A DNA stretch of 64,000 nucleotides from Sphingomonas phyllosphaerae FA2 (GTDB lineage: Bacteria; Pseudomonadota; Alphaproteobacteria; Sphingomonadales; Sphingomonadaceae), in the NCBI RefSeq assembly GCF_000427645.1, contig NZ_KE386571.1, positions 62,001 to 126,000 on the forward strand, in the 5' to 3' direction. Under the pieces are notes generated by a model. The model made no database searches and was not told where the DNA came from. It saw only the letters and a program-made list of their open reading frames with translations. A program made the position numbers and the translations under genes. How positions within the stretch are numbered: position 1 is the stretch's first letter; the number at the start of each line of letters is the position of its first letter. Of the stretch, positions 8,443 to 17,328 are shown piece by piece.

Positions 8443-11400
8443 TCAGGTCACCGAGTTCTGTTTGAACGTTGTTACCACTATCGTGATACGGCGATTGGCG
8501 GGGGCGACTTCCTCGTCGCGGGTCATGTCGAGCAACAGTCGCCCGTCCGCGGCCCAATGGACTCGGCGCACCCGCGCATCACGCCCGTCGCCGCCGACAC
8601 CGTTGCCCCATGTGTGATACACATACAGCGGATTGCCATCTTCGTCGGTGGTGAAGGCGCCATGTCCCGGCCCCTGTTCATAGCGGCGATAGTCAGTCAC
8701 CCCGGCTGGCATCGACTGGCTTTTCTGCAGCGGCGCCGACCATTTGCGCCAGGAACCGATCCTAGTGAGGTCGGCGTTGAGCGGCGCGGAGATGCCGTTG
8801 ACGACATATTTCGGGCTCACCCCTGAACTGGAATAGACGAGGGTCAGGCGACCGTTGTGGGTGAGCGCGAACGCTCCTTCGGCAAGGTTTTCCTCGACCG
8901 AGGTCTGCGGCGCGATGATCGGGGTCGGCGGGCCGGCCAGTCGCGTCGGATGCGCAGGGTCGACCGGCGCGATCCACGTCAGCGGATCGCCGAGCGTGCC
9001 CGACGCCGGTAGGTAGCGTTGCGACCAGGTGTAATAGGACCGCTTCCCGACCGTGAAGAACGACATGTCTAGGCTGATGTTCGCCGGCATCTCCGCGCGG
9101 CCGAGCGGGGTGCCGTCCGCCTTGCGGATCGCCGCCGGGCGCGACCAGTCGGCCGGGTTGGCGGGATCGCCCCCGTCGCGCAACTGGATGAGGTGCGACG
9201 CGACCCGCGACCACGCGCCGCCTTCGTTCGACTGGTCGTCTTTCGGGTTGAAGCAGGGTGCGAACAGGATCGACAGCTTGCCGCCGATCTCGTGGATTTC
9301 GGGCGCCCAGTAGCAGCCGGCGATCACGCGCCCCTCGGTGGTGCGGTCGCGGCGCGTGCGCCGGTTGAGCAGGTCGACTTCGCGCGCGCGACCGCCATTG
9401 GCATCGGCAAGGTCCGCAAGCCGGTCGGCGACGCGCAGCGGCAGGTGCACGGAGCCGACATTGTCGTTGTCGGTGTCGTCGGTGGCGGTGAGCAGATAGC
9501 GGACCCGTCCGTCCTTCTCCCAGCGATAGATGTCGGGATCGGCGCGATTGTAGGCGAAGATCGCCGGATAGCTTCGCTGGCGGACCGTGCCGTGGACCAG
9601 ATGACGGCCCGGTTGCATGAGCCGCGCGAGGTCGGCGGCATCCCAGTCCACCGCGCGCGTGGCGGTGGAGCCGTCCGAATAGCCGAGCGTCACCCGCGCG
9701 CTCCCGAGATCGGCGCTGCGACCCGCGGCGATCTTCTGCGGCGCGACCGTCGCGTTGGTATTGACGATGCGGCCGAAGCGATGGGTGAGGCCGGTTGCGA
9801 TGTCGGCGCTGATCGCCAGCGCATCGTGAGTGGTCACCGCGCCGATCTGCGCGTCGCCGACGTTGCCGGCCGAGACGATCCGCCGGCGTCGGCCACCATT
9901 GTCCGGCTGCCACGTCGCGGCTTGCCACTCCGTCCGCGTCAGATCGGCGACCGTCGTCCACCGCTGCTGCGCGTTGCGGTCGGTCCATGACACGAGATAG
10001 CGGCGCGTGGCGCTGTCCCAGACCGCGTGCGGTTGCGTGACGGCATCGGCGCTACGCAGGTCGAGCGTGCCCAGTTCCTCAAAGTCGCCCGGGCGTGCGG
10101 GATCGCTGCGGAAGATCACCGTCGCTGTCGCGGCGGGATCGGGCTTGCCCGCCATATCGACGCGCGTCGCGATCACGCCGAGCGCTCCGTCTGCGAAATG
10201 GAAGAGAGACGGATCGGCGACGCCGCGCAATGCTACCCGGTCGACCCCGATGTAATCGCCCTTCGCGAACACCACGCCATAATCGTCATTGAGCGGCGTC
10301 ATGCGACCGTCCGAGCCGCTGAGGGCGAGATGCACGCTGCGAGCGATCGTGGACTGGTTGGCGTCATGCGCGCTGGTCGGGGTGCGAGCATAGGCTTCGA
10401 GCTGCCGTGCACCGCTGCCGAGCACGCGGACCGTGAAGCTCTTGGTGAGCGTCGTCCCGTCCGCGCGGGTCAGCCTGCCGTCGAGCCGGACGACCCGCGC
10501 CGCCGCGCCGCGGTTCGTGAGCACGCCATCGCGGACCACTCGTCCATCGGCCCGCCATGTCGCGGCGAACCCGTCCGGCACCGGCAGCCGAGTCCCCGAC
10601 GCGAGCACCGGCGGCATTACCCAGCGCGCCGCAAGGTCGCCGGCATCCGGCGTGGCGCTACGCCAATGCGCCTCGATCTGGTCGCGCTCGGCGGCGGTGA
10701 TCGACAGGACGGTGCCGTGGCGTGGCGACGGCGGCAGCTGGAAGTCGCGCGGATAGGTCCAGGCGATCGGGGCTTTGAGCGCATTGGTGGCGAGCGGGAT
10801 GTAGCCGCCGCCGCCATAGTCATCGACCCACAGGAAGTATTTGAACCCGCTCGTGTCGCCCGGATTGGCGACGAAGGCGGTCGGCCCTTCCACCTCGGGC
10901 GTCCCGGCGCGGCGGCCGATGCAGCGATCGAGGATCGTCCACTGCCCCGACGCCCCGTCCGCGCGCAGCGACGGCGAAACCTGCGCCAGAATGTCGCTCG
11001 ACGAGCATCCTTGCGCATCGCTGATCTTGGTGAAGCGGTAATAGAGGTCGCCATCCTTCATGACGGTGGCGTCGATCATCCCCTTCGCCCTGACCGAGCC
11101 CGGTACGTCGGCGGCCTTGAACCACGGGGTCGGGGTGGTGAAGGTGCGGAAGTCGCGGGTGATCGCGCTCAGGATCTGCGGCCCCTCGCCATCCTCGACC
11201 GTGTGCGCCGCGTCCTTGTAGAGCGTCGAGGTCCAGTAGACGACATAGGCGCCGATCGTCGGATCGTAGGTGGCTTCGGGCGCCCAGGTCATGCCGGCGG
11301 CGGGCAGGTTGACGCGGACGTGGCGCTGCTTGCCCCAATGGATCAGGTCGGTCGATTCCCAGATCTCGAGATAGCGGCTGCCGTGGCGGGTCGCGTCGCC

Positions 11401-11787
11401 CCAGCCGCTGCGCGCCGCCGACAGATCGGTCGCGAGCAGGAAGAAGCGGTCGCCCTCTGCCGAGCGCATGATGAACGGATCGCGCAGCCCGCGCGTGCCC
11501 TCGGTCGATTGCAACATCGGCTTGCCATGGTTGAGCGTCTTCCACTGCAAGGCATTGTTGCCGTCGGAGATCGCGAAGCGCAGCTTCTCGCCGTCGATCG
11601 TGTTCTCAGTGAAATAGACGAACAGATAGGCCGCGCCGGCGGGCGCAGGCGTGACAGGCGCGGCCGGCGGCGTCGCGCCGGTCAGCGCGATCGGCGCGGC
11701 GAGCAGCAGCAGCGGGCGGGCAAACCCTGACGTCCAATCCAACCATCGTCTCCCGATCACCGGGCGGTCGTTTCGCCGGCCCGTCAT
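8443..11787 (-). CDS. Secreted tandem glycoside hydrolase family 43 protein
   Basis: The protein of about 1,114 residues contains two separate GH43-like five-bladed propeller modules. Module 1 (about 45-400) has the base in LRDPFIM, the pKa modulator in MIDATVMKDG, WAPEATYD, and the acid in VEGPTAF. Module 2 (about 745-1090) has ADPDIYRW, WAPEIHEIGGKL, ISLDMSFF and EENLAEGAF. Both triads appear complete. Between them is an all-beta, Ig-like linker. A hydrophobic N-terminal segment (FARPLLLLAAPIALTGA) should export it. GH43 enzymes release arabinose or xylose from hemicellulose. I start at ATG 11787, preceded by AGGGA, rather than the upstream TTG. It is the last gene of the operon that begins at 20762. 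Confidence 0.88.
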   Translation of the reverse strand: MTGRRNDRPVIGRRWLDWTSGFARPLLLLAAPIALTGATPPAAPVTPAPAGAAYLFVYFTENTIDGEKLRFAISDGNNALQWKTLNHGKPMLQSTEGTRGLRDPFIMRSAEGDRFFLLATDLSAARSGWGDATRHGSRYLEIWESTDLIHWGKQRHVRVNLPAAGMTWAPEATYDPTIGAYVVYWTSTLYKDAAHTVEDGEGPQILSAITRDFRTFTTPTPWFKAADVPGSVRAKGMIDATVMKDGDLYYRFTKISDAQGCSSSDILAQVSPSLRADGASGQWTILDRCIGRRAGTPEVEGPTAFVANPGDTSGFKYFLWVDDYGGGGYIPLATNALKAPIAWTYPRDFQLPPSPRHGTVLSITAAERDQIEAHWRSATPDAGDLAARWVMPPVLASGTRLPVPDGFAATWRADGRVVRDGVLTNRGAAARVVRLDGRLTRADGTTLTKSFTVRVLGSGARQLEAYARTPTSAHDANQSTIARSVHLALSGSDGRMTPLNDDYGVVFAKGDYIGVDRVALRGVADPSLFHFADGALGVIATRVDMAGKPDPAATATVIFRSDPARPGDFEELGTLDLRSADAVTQPHAVWDSATRRYLVSWTDRNAQQRWTTVADLTRTEWQAATWQPDNGGRRRRIVSAGNVGDAQIGAVTTHDALAISADIATGLTHRFGRIVNTNATVAPQKIAAGRSADLGSARVTLGYSDGSTATRAVDWDAADLARLMQPGRHLVHGTVRQRSYPAIFAYNRADPDIYRWEKDGRVRYLLTATDDTDNDNVGSVHLPLRVADRLADLADANGGRAREVDLLNRRTRRDRTTEGRVIAGCYWAPEIHEIGGKLSILFAPCFNPKDDQSNEGGAWSRVASHLIQLRDGGDPANPADWSRPAAIRKADGTPLGRAEMPANISLDMSFFTVGKRSYYTWSQRYLPASGTLGDPLTWIAPVDPAHPTRLAGPPTPIIAPQTSVEENLAEGAFALTHNGRLTLVYSSSGVSPKYVVNGISAPLNADLTRIGSWRKWSAPLQKSQSMPAGVTDYRRYEQGPGHGAFTTDEDGNPLYVYHTWGNGVGGDGRDARVRRVHWAADGRLLLDMTRDEEVAPANRRITIVVTTFKQNSVT

Positions 11788-11867
11788 CGTCCCTAAGGCG
11801 TTGATACCCAAAGTCGAAGCCCTCCGTTCGACGGCTCCGCTTCGAGCAGCCGGCTCCGCGATCCGTC

Positions 11868-11927
11868 ATCCCGGACTTGATCCGGGATCCCGCTTCTTCT
11901 TCCCACGGTCGGCAAGGAGAAGCGGGA
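11868..11927. repeat. Two adjacent intergenic hairpin repeats
   Basis: ATCCCGGA-CTTGA-TCCGGGAT (11868-11888) is a perfect 8-bp hairpin. It is followed by CCCGCTTCT ... AGAAGCGGG with a 20-base loop up to about 11927. Sequences of this type recur between genes in many alphaproteobacterial genomes. Here they lie between the TonB receptor and GH43 genes of one operon, where they could stabilise or punctuate the transcript. Confidence 0.6.
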
Positions 11928-11965
11928 CCCCGAACCAAGTGCCGCGCGACGAACGAAGGCCGTGC

Positions 11966-14695
11966 CTAGAACCGGAAGCGCACGCCCGCCGACAACAGGC
12001 TCGCCTCCCAGCGCACGTCGCGCGGATAGCGCGGGTCCTTGACGTAGCTGTGATACGGCGTGCGCAGCAGGTTGGTGGCGTCGACGGTCAGCGTGATATT
12101 GTCGTTGACGTTGTAGCTTGCCGACAAATCGAGCCGCCCGACCGCGTCCGAATAGACCGTGGTGAACACGCCGGGCGCGCCGAAGCCGTCCACGTTGGCG
12201 CTGCGGTAATTATAGGCGAGCCGCACGCTCGCCGGCCCCAGTTCGTACAACCCGATGACGTTGAAGCTGTACTTGGACACGCCGGGCAGGGTGTTGCGCC
12301 CGCCCGCGAAATTGGCTGCGGCGGGGACGACCTGCTCGCCGTCGATATAGGTGAAGTTCGCCTGTGCGCCGAGCCCGCGCAACGCGCCGGGCAGGAAGTC
12401 GAAGAAGGTCGTCGCCGCCGCCTCGATCCCCTTGATCGTCCCCGAGCTGGAGTTCGACGGGCGGTAGACGAGGATGTTGCCGAACGGCTGGACGTTGACG
12501 ACCTGCGGCAGCGAATTGATGAACCCCTCGATCTCGCGATAGAAACCCGCGACCGACACCGACCCGGTGCGCGAAAAATAATATTCGAGCGATGCATCGT
12601 AATTGTTCGAGCGGATCGGTTGTAGCTCGGGATTGCCGCCGTTGCCGGTGTAGGAGATGTTGCCGCCGATCGTCCCCTGCGTGATCGTCAGCGTCGGGTT
12701 GATCTGGTTGAAGCCGGGGCGGGTCAGCGCCTCGGTGCGCGACAGCCGCAGCTTGAGCCGGTCGGTGAAATGCAGCTGCGCGCTGATGTTCGGCAGCACG
12801 TCGACATATTGCGTCGAGGAATCGATCGGGACGAGCTGCGTCTGGCTGGTGCCGGGGATCGGCAGCGAGTTGGTGCCGTCGAGGCGGTTGCGCGTGACGA
12901 CGACGCGCGTGCCGATCACGCCGTCGATCGGGAAGCCGACATCGAACGCATAATCGAGCTGCGCATAGCCCGAGAACACCTGCTCGCGCGCGCGGAACGA
13001 CGCGAGCGGATCGTAGCGCGGCTCGTCCGACGCCCACGCCGCCTGCGTCCCGGCATCGGCGTTGAGCCGGGCGAGCCCGTCGCGGACATAGCCGCGCACG
13101 TCGTTGAGCTTGTCGTTGAACAGATAGGCGTCGGGGGCGTACCAGCTGCGGAACTGCTGGACGTCGTCACCGCGGAAACCGGGTTCGATGATCCCGCCTT
13201 GCGACACGGTCGGCACCTTGCTGATGACCTCGCGCAGCCCCGACAGTCCGGCGTAGCGGCCACCGAATTCAGAGCGCGCATTGCGATCGGCGTAGCGCAA
13301 GCCGAGCCGGAACTTGGGGAACAGCACCGAGCCGGTGTCGATCAGCGCATTGCCCTGCCATTGCCACTGGCTGCCTTCGGAGCGGCGGCGCTCGTCATAG
13401 ACGCCGCGCACGTAGAAGCTGTCGGGATTGGCGAAATCGACCCCGCTCGGCACGAAATTGACGCTGCGTTGGTCGTTGAGCCGCACCGCCAGCGACAGCG
13501 GGGACACGGTCTGGGTCTCGAAGCGGCCGAAGGTGTTGCTGACCACCGAGCGCGTGTACGCAAGGTCGGTGGTGAAGACCGCATTGCCGACCTCCCATTT
13601 CGCGCCCAGCGCGCCCTGATAGGTGTCGGTGCTGCTGTCGCCGAATTCCTTGGTCGGGCCGTTGACGATGCCGAGATCGATGTCGAACGATTCCAGCGTC
13701 GTGCCGTCCGGGGTCAGCACCGCGTTGCGGATCGTCGGCGGGGTGCCGCCGGTGGTGCTCGACTGGATCGGCACGCCGAAGAAGTCGTTGGCGTTCTTGT
13801 TGCGATATGCCTGCCACAGCCCGTCGGCGTAGATCATCAGATTGTCGGTCGGCTGCCATTGCAGCGAGCCGTTGACCGACGGCCGCTGGCGCGTGCCGCG
13901 CCCGTAGAACAGCCCGATGTCCTGCGGGAAGGTGAAGTCGCGTCCCACCGACGCGGGCAGGATCGCCTGCGCGGCGGGGACATTGTCCTGAAAGCCCTGA
14001 TAGCGGACCGAATTGAGGTAGCGCGTCTGCGTGAACGAGACGTTGAGCAGCGCGCCGATCTCGCCGATCCCGGTCTGCCAGCGGTCGCTGACCAGCAGGC
14101 TGCCGATCGGGTCGAGCTTGCGGCTCTGGTCGTTATAGACCCCGCGCAGCGCGCCGGCGAGTTCGAAGCCCTTGAAGTCGAACGGCCGGCGCAGCCCGAC
14201 GTCGAGCAGCCCGGCGATCCCGCCTTCGAGGTTCACCGCGGTCACCGCCTTGAACACGTCGACGCGCGCCACCGCCTGCGCGGGGAAGTCCTGGATCGCC
14301 ACGGAGCGTCCGTCGGCGGTGAAGATCTCCCGCCCGTTGACGGTCGTCTGGACGTTGGGCAGCCCGCGGATCAGCACCCCGTTCGCCTCGTCGAGATAGC
14401 GCGTCACCTGCACGCCGGTGATCCGCGCGATCGCTTCGGAGGCGTTGTTGTCGGGGAATTTGCCGATATCCTCGGCGACCAGCGCATCGACGATCGCGTC
14501 GGAATTCTGCTTGATGTTCTGCGCGCTGCTCAGGCTCTGGCGGATGCCGGTGACCACGATCTCCTCGGGCGCGTCGCCCGAGGGCGCCGTGGTGCCCGGC
14601 TCGGGCGCGGTCTGCGCGGCGGCGGTGGTCGCGGCGACGGTGATCGCCAGTGCGGCGCTCGAGGCGAGCAGGCGCGCGTTCGTCAGTATGAACAT
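11966..14695 (-). CDS. TonB-dependent outer-membrane receptor (carbohydrate type)
   Basis: The 909-residue protein has a signal peptide ending near AAAQTAPEP and then a TonB box/extension with EEIVVTGIRQSL. The plug domain includes DNNASEAIARITGVQVTR and VLIRGLPNVQTTVNGRE. A long beta-barrel follows, ending in the outer-membrane-targeting SAGVRFRF. The opening EDIGKFPDNN is typical of the sphingomonad/Caulobacter receptors that import oligosaccharides. GGAGG seven bases before the ATG at 14695 fixes the start. It lies 48 bases after the clan GH-A-like hydrolase gene, inside the GH31 operon, so it probably imports the same oligosaccharides. Confidence 0.95.
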   Translation of the reverse strand: MFILTNARLLASSAALAITVAATTAAAQTAPEPGTTAPSGDAPEEIVVTGIRQSLSSAQNIKQNSDAIVDALVAEDIGKFPDNNASEAIARITGVQVTRYLDEANGVLIRGLPNVQTTVNGREIFTADGRSVAIQDFPAQAVARVDVFKAVTAVNLEGGIAGLLDVGLRRPFDFKGFELAGALRGVYNDQSRKLDPIGSLLVSDRWQTGIGEIGALLNVSFTQTRYLNSVRYQGFQDNVPAAQAILPASVGRDFTFPQDIGLFYGRGTRQRPSVNGSLQWQPTDNLMIYADGLWQAYRNKNANDFFGVPIQSSTTGGTPPTIRNAVLTPDGTTLESFDIDLGIVNGPTKEFGDSSTDTYQGALGAKWEVGNAVFTTDLAYTRSVVSNTFGRFETQTVSPLSLAVRLNDQRSVNFVPSGVDFANPDSFYVRGVYDERRRSEGSQWQWQGNALIDTGSVLFPKFRLGLRYADRNARSEFGGRYAGLSGLREVISKVPTVSQGGIIEPGFRGDDVQQFRSWYAPDAYLFNDKLNDVRGYVRDGLARLNADAGTQAAWASDEPRYDPLASFRAREQVFSGYAQLDYAFDVGFPIDGVIGTRVVVTRNRLDGTNSLPIPGTSQTQLVPIDSSTQYVDVLPNISAQLHFTDRLKLRLSRTEALTRPGFNQINPTLTITQGTIGGNISYTGNGGNPELQPIRSNNYDASLEYYFSRTGSVSVAGFYREIEGFINSLPQVVNVQPFGNILVYRPSNSSSGTIKGIEAAATTFFDFLPGALRGLGAQANFTYIDGEQVVPAAANFAGGRNTLPGVSKYSFNVIGLYELGPASVRLAYNYRSANVDGFGAPGVFTTVYSDAVGRLDLSASYNVNDNITLTVDATNLLRTPYHSYVKDPRYPRDVRWEASLLSAGVRFRF

Positions 14696-14743
14696 CGTAA
14701 TCCTCCCATTTTTTCGTTTCTGCTTGTCGTTCGGCCGCGCGGA

Positions 14744-17296
14744 TCACGGCATCTGCGTCACCGTGATCCGGTCGATGTTGGGGGCGAAGCGCGAGCGCAG
14801 CAGCACGTCGGGCCACACCGTCGAGGCATAGCTCTTGCCGTCCCAGTTCGGCTGTTCCTCGCCCGCGATGCGCACCGTGTTGCGCCCGGCGCGCAGCGTG
14901 ACGGGCACGGTCATCTCCCACCAATTGTTGCGGTGAAAGCTGTTGGGGAAGGTCGCCAGCACCGGTGCCGCGCCGTTCACCGCGATCCGAGCGACGCGCG
15001 CGAGCGGATCGGGATTGTAATGCGTCGCCTTCGACTGTTCGTCGTTCGAGAAGCGCAGCGTCAGCGCGTAGGTGCCCGCGCGCGCGACGCGCACGTCGGG
15101 GAAGGTCAGCGCATTGCCGTTGCCCGGCGCGCCGCCGATGTCGAACACCGCTCGGCCGCCGCTCGCCCGCGACGCCGCCGCTACCCGCGCCGTACCCACG
15201 ACCTGCGCCGCCTCGGCTTCGTAATGCTGCGCACCGACCGCCGGCACTGGCGTCACCCGCAGCCCGCTTCCACCGTCGACCACCACCTTGTTGATGCCGC
15301 CGAGCAGGAAGGCGCGATCGCCGCGCAGCGCGCGCCCGTTGACGCGCAGCACCCGCCCACCCGCTGCAGCGAGCCGCGCCGGCCCGTCCTCGGCGGCATA
15401 GACCCAGTACGTCGCCATCGCGCCGTCTCGCTTCGCATCACGCGGGTCATAAACCTGCGCCGCATCGCCCGTCGCCTCGGTCAGCGTGATCCGGTCGACC
15501 AGCGCGTTGCCCTGCGTCCGCGCGCGCCCGTCGCGGCTGCGCGTCGCCAGCGTCACGACATGCCGCCCCGCGCCGAGCGTCAGCTTGGTATCGGCATGAT
15601 CGAGCACCGCCGGCTTGTAGCCGAGCGGCAGGTACAGCTCGCCGACCTCCTTGCCGTCGACGCGCAGGAAGACGTTGGTCGCCCCCTCCGCCTCCGCCAG
15701 CGGGTCCTTGTTGAACGTGCTGGCGAGCACGCGCAGCGTGTAGCGCCCCGCGCGCGGCACCTGCACCGCAAAGTCGAGCGCGGCATCGTTGCCGCCCGCG
15801 AACCCCTCGACCGAATAGCCATCGGACGTATGGAAGCGCGACACGTCCTTGGGCGACCCCTCCGGCCCGCGCACCCTCAAGCCGCTGCCACGCCGCGTCG
15901 CCGCCTCGGCCTCATAATCCTGTCGCCACGGTGCGCGCGGTGCGGGCAGGGCGGTCCCGGCCGGGGTGACGACCAGCTCATAGGCCGACTCCTCGCGCAG
16001 CGCCGGCAGGTCGCCGCGCCCGAACGTCAGCGCGATTGTGCCGTCGGAGACCGGCACGCGCCGGTCGGCGATCGTCACGGGCGGGGCGGCATCGCCCAAT
16101 TGCCCAGTCCATGCGATCTCGCGCACGCGCACCTGCGCCGCCGCGCCGAACAGCGCGGGCAAGTTCGTCAGCGCCACCGTCGCCGCGCCGCTCTTGCCCC
16201 CGAGCAGCACGCGCGCCTGTCGCTGCGCCGGGTCGAGCGTCGCGACCCCCTGCAACGTATAGCTCTGGTCGCGGTGCGGCGGCGTCACCGCCAGCGTGTG
16301 CCCGCTCATCGTCGCATAGGCGTTGAGCAGCCACCATTGCCCGTTGCCGCGGTTCGCCTGCACCGCGCTGTCGCTCAGATTGCCGTCGATGTTCCAGTAA
16401 GCGATGTCGGCATCGACCTTGGCATCCTCGATCGCCGCGACCCACTGGATCATCTGCCCCGGCACCGACGTGTGGTAATTATAGGCATATTCGTTGATGT
16501 TGACCGGCAGGTGCCGCCCCTGCCACTTCGTCCCCGCGAACAGCCGGTCCTCCCACGCGCGATACTTTCGCACGCTGGTGCGGACGGTTGCCGGGTCGCT
16601 CAGCTCGTGCCACGTCACCACGTCGGGCATCGTATCGGCGGCGATCGCGTGGCGCAGGAAGCCCTCGACCTGATCGAACAGGATGCTGGTGTTCGGCCCG
16701 GCGATCCGCGTCCCCGGCGATGCCTGCCGCAGCGCGCGCACCGTGCGATCCCAGGCGTCGAGGAACACCGCCGGCTCCTTGAGCCAGCTGACCCCGGTGC
16801 AGCTCTTGGCGTCGGCGCTGAACATGTTGCCGTCGGGCTCGTTGAACGGCACGAACACGATCCGGTCGCGATAGCGCGGCGGCAGCGCGCGGACCTGCGC
16901 GGCCTGCCGCTTGAGCACCTCGATATAGTTGGTCACCGATTGCGCGCAGTCGCCGCTCTTCCACTTGTACGGAAACTCGCGGAAGATGTCGGTCATGTAG
17001 ATATAGGTGTCGCCGCCCGACGCATCGGTCAGCAGCGTCGACACCTCCAGCGCGTCGGCGCCGGGATGCTGCGGCCCGTCCTGCGCCTTGGTCGAGACGG
17101 TGCGCAAATCGATGCCTTCGAGCAGATTGGGGTGCGGCAGCCGCGCATCGTACAGGCCGTAGAGCGTCCCCGACGCCCCGCCGTGGAACGCGCCGGTGTC
17201 GCTGCCCATGTCGACGGTCAGCCGTTCGGGCGCGTCCTGCGCCAGCGCGGGCGCGGCGGTGGTGGCGAGCAGAGCGGCAAGGCAGAGGGCACGCAT
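14744..17296 (-). CDS. Secreted clan GH-A-like glycoside hydrolase with CBM6/35-like modules
   Basis: The 850-residue protein has a clear signal peptide (MRALCLAALLATTAAPALA). The N-terminal half looks like a TIM-barrel retaining hydrolase: VFVPFNEPDGNMF would hold the acid/base Glu and NINEYAYN the nucleophile. Family GH39 or a neighbour is my best guess. Two beta-sandwich segments follow, each opening with a YEAEAA motif (about residues 430 and 670), as in CBM6/CBM35 modules. GGAG nine bases upstream supports the ATG at 17296; an ATG at 17332 overlaps the transporter stop (ATGA) and is the alternative. Its place in the operon argues for attack on xylose/arabinose-rich glycans, but the exact specificity is not visible. 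Confidence 0.7.
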   Translation of the reverse strand: MRALCLAALLATTAAPALAQDAPERLTVDMGSDTGAFHGGASGTLYGLYDARLPHPNLLEGIDLRTVSTKAQDGPQHPGADALEVSTLLTDASGGDTYIYMTDIFREFPYKWKSGDCAQSVTNYIEVLKRQAAQVRALPPRYRDRIVFVPFNEPDGNMFSADAKSCTGVSWLKEPAVFLDAWDRTVRALRQASPGTRIAGPNTSILFDQVEGFLRHAIAADTMPDVVTWHELSDPATVRTSVRKYRAWEDRLFAGTKWQGRHLPVNINEYAYNYHTSVPGQMIQWVAAIEDAKVDADIAYWNIDGNLSDSAVQANRGNGQWWLLNAYATMSGHTLAVTPPHRDQSYTLQGVATLDPAQRQARVLLGGKSGAATVALTNLPALFGAAAQVRVREIAWTGQLGDAAPPVTIADRRVPVSDGTIALTFGRGDLPALREESAYELVVTPAGTALPAPRAPWRQDYEAEAATRRGSGLRVRGPEGSPKDVSRFHTSDGYSVEGFAGGNDAALDFAVQVPRAGRYTLRVLASTFNKDPLAEAEGATNVFLRVDGKEVGELYLPLGYKPAVLDHADTKLTLGAGRHVVTLATRSRDGRARTQGNALVDRITLTEATGDAAQVYDPRDAKRDGAMATYWVYAAEDGPARLAAAGGRVLRVNGRALRGDRAFLLGGINKVVVDGGSGLRVTPVPAVGAQHYEAEAAQVVGTARVAAASRASGGRAVFDIGGAPGNGNALTFPDVRVARAGTYALTLRFSNDEQSKATHYNPDPLARVARIAVNGAAPVLATFPNSFHRNNWWEMTVPVTLRAGRNTVRIAGEEQPNWDGKSYASTVWPDVLLRSRFAPNIDRITVTQMP

Positions 17297-17328
17297 CGGT
17301 CGGAACTCCGGGAAGGGTGCGGCGGCGG

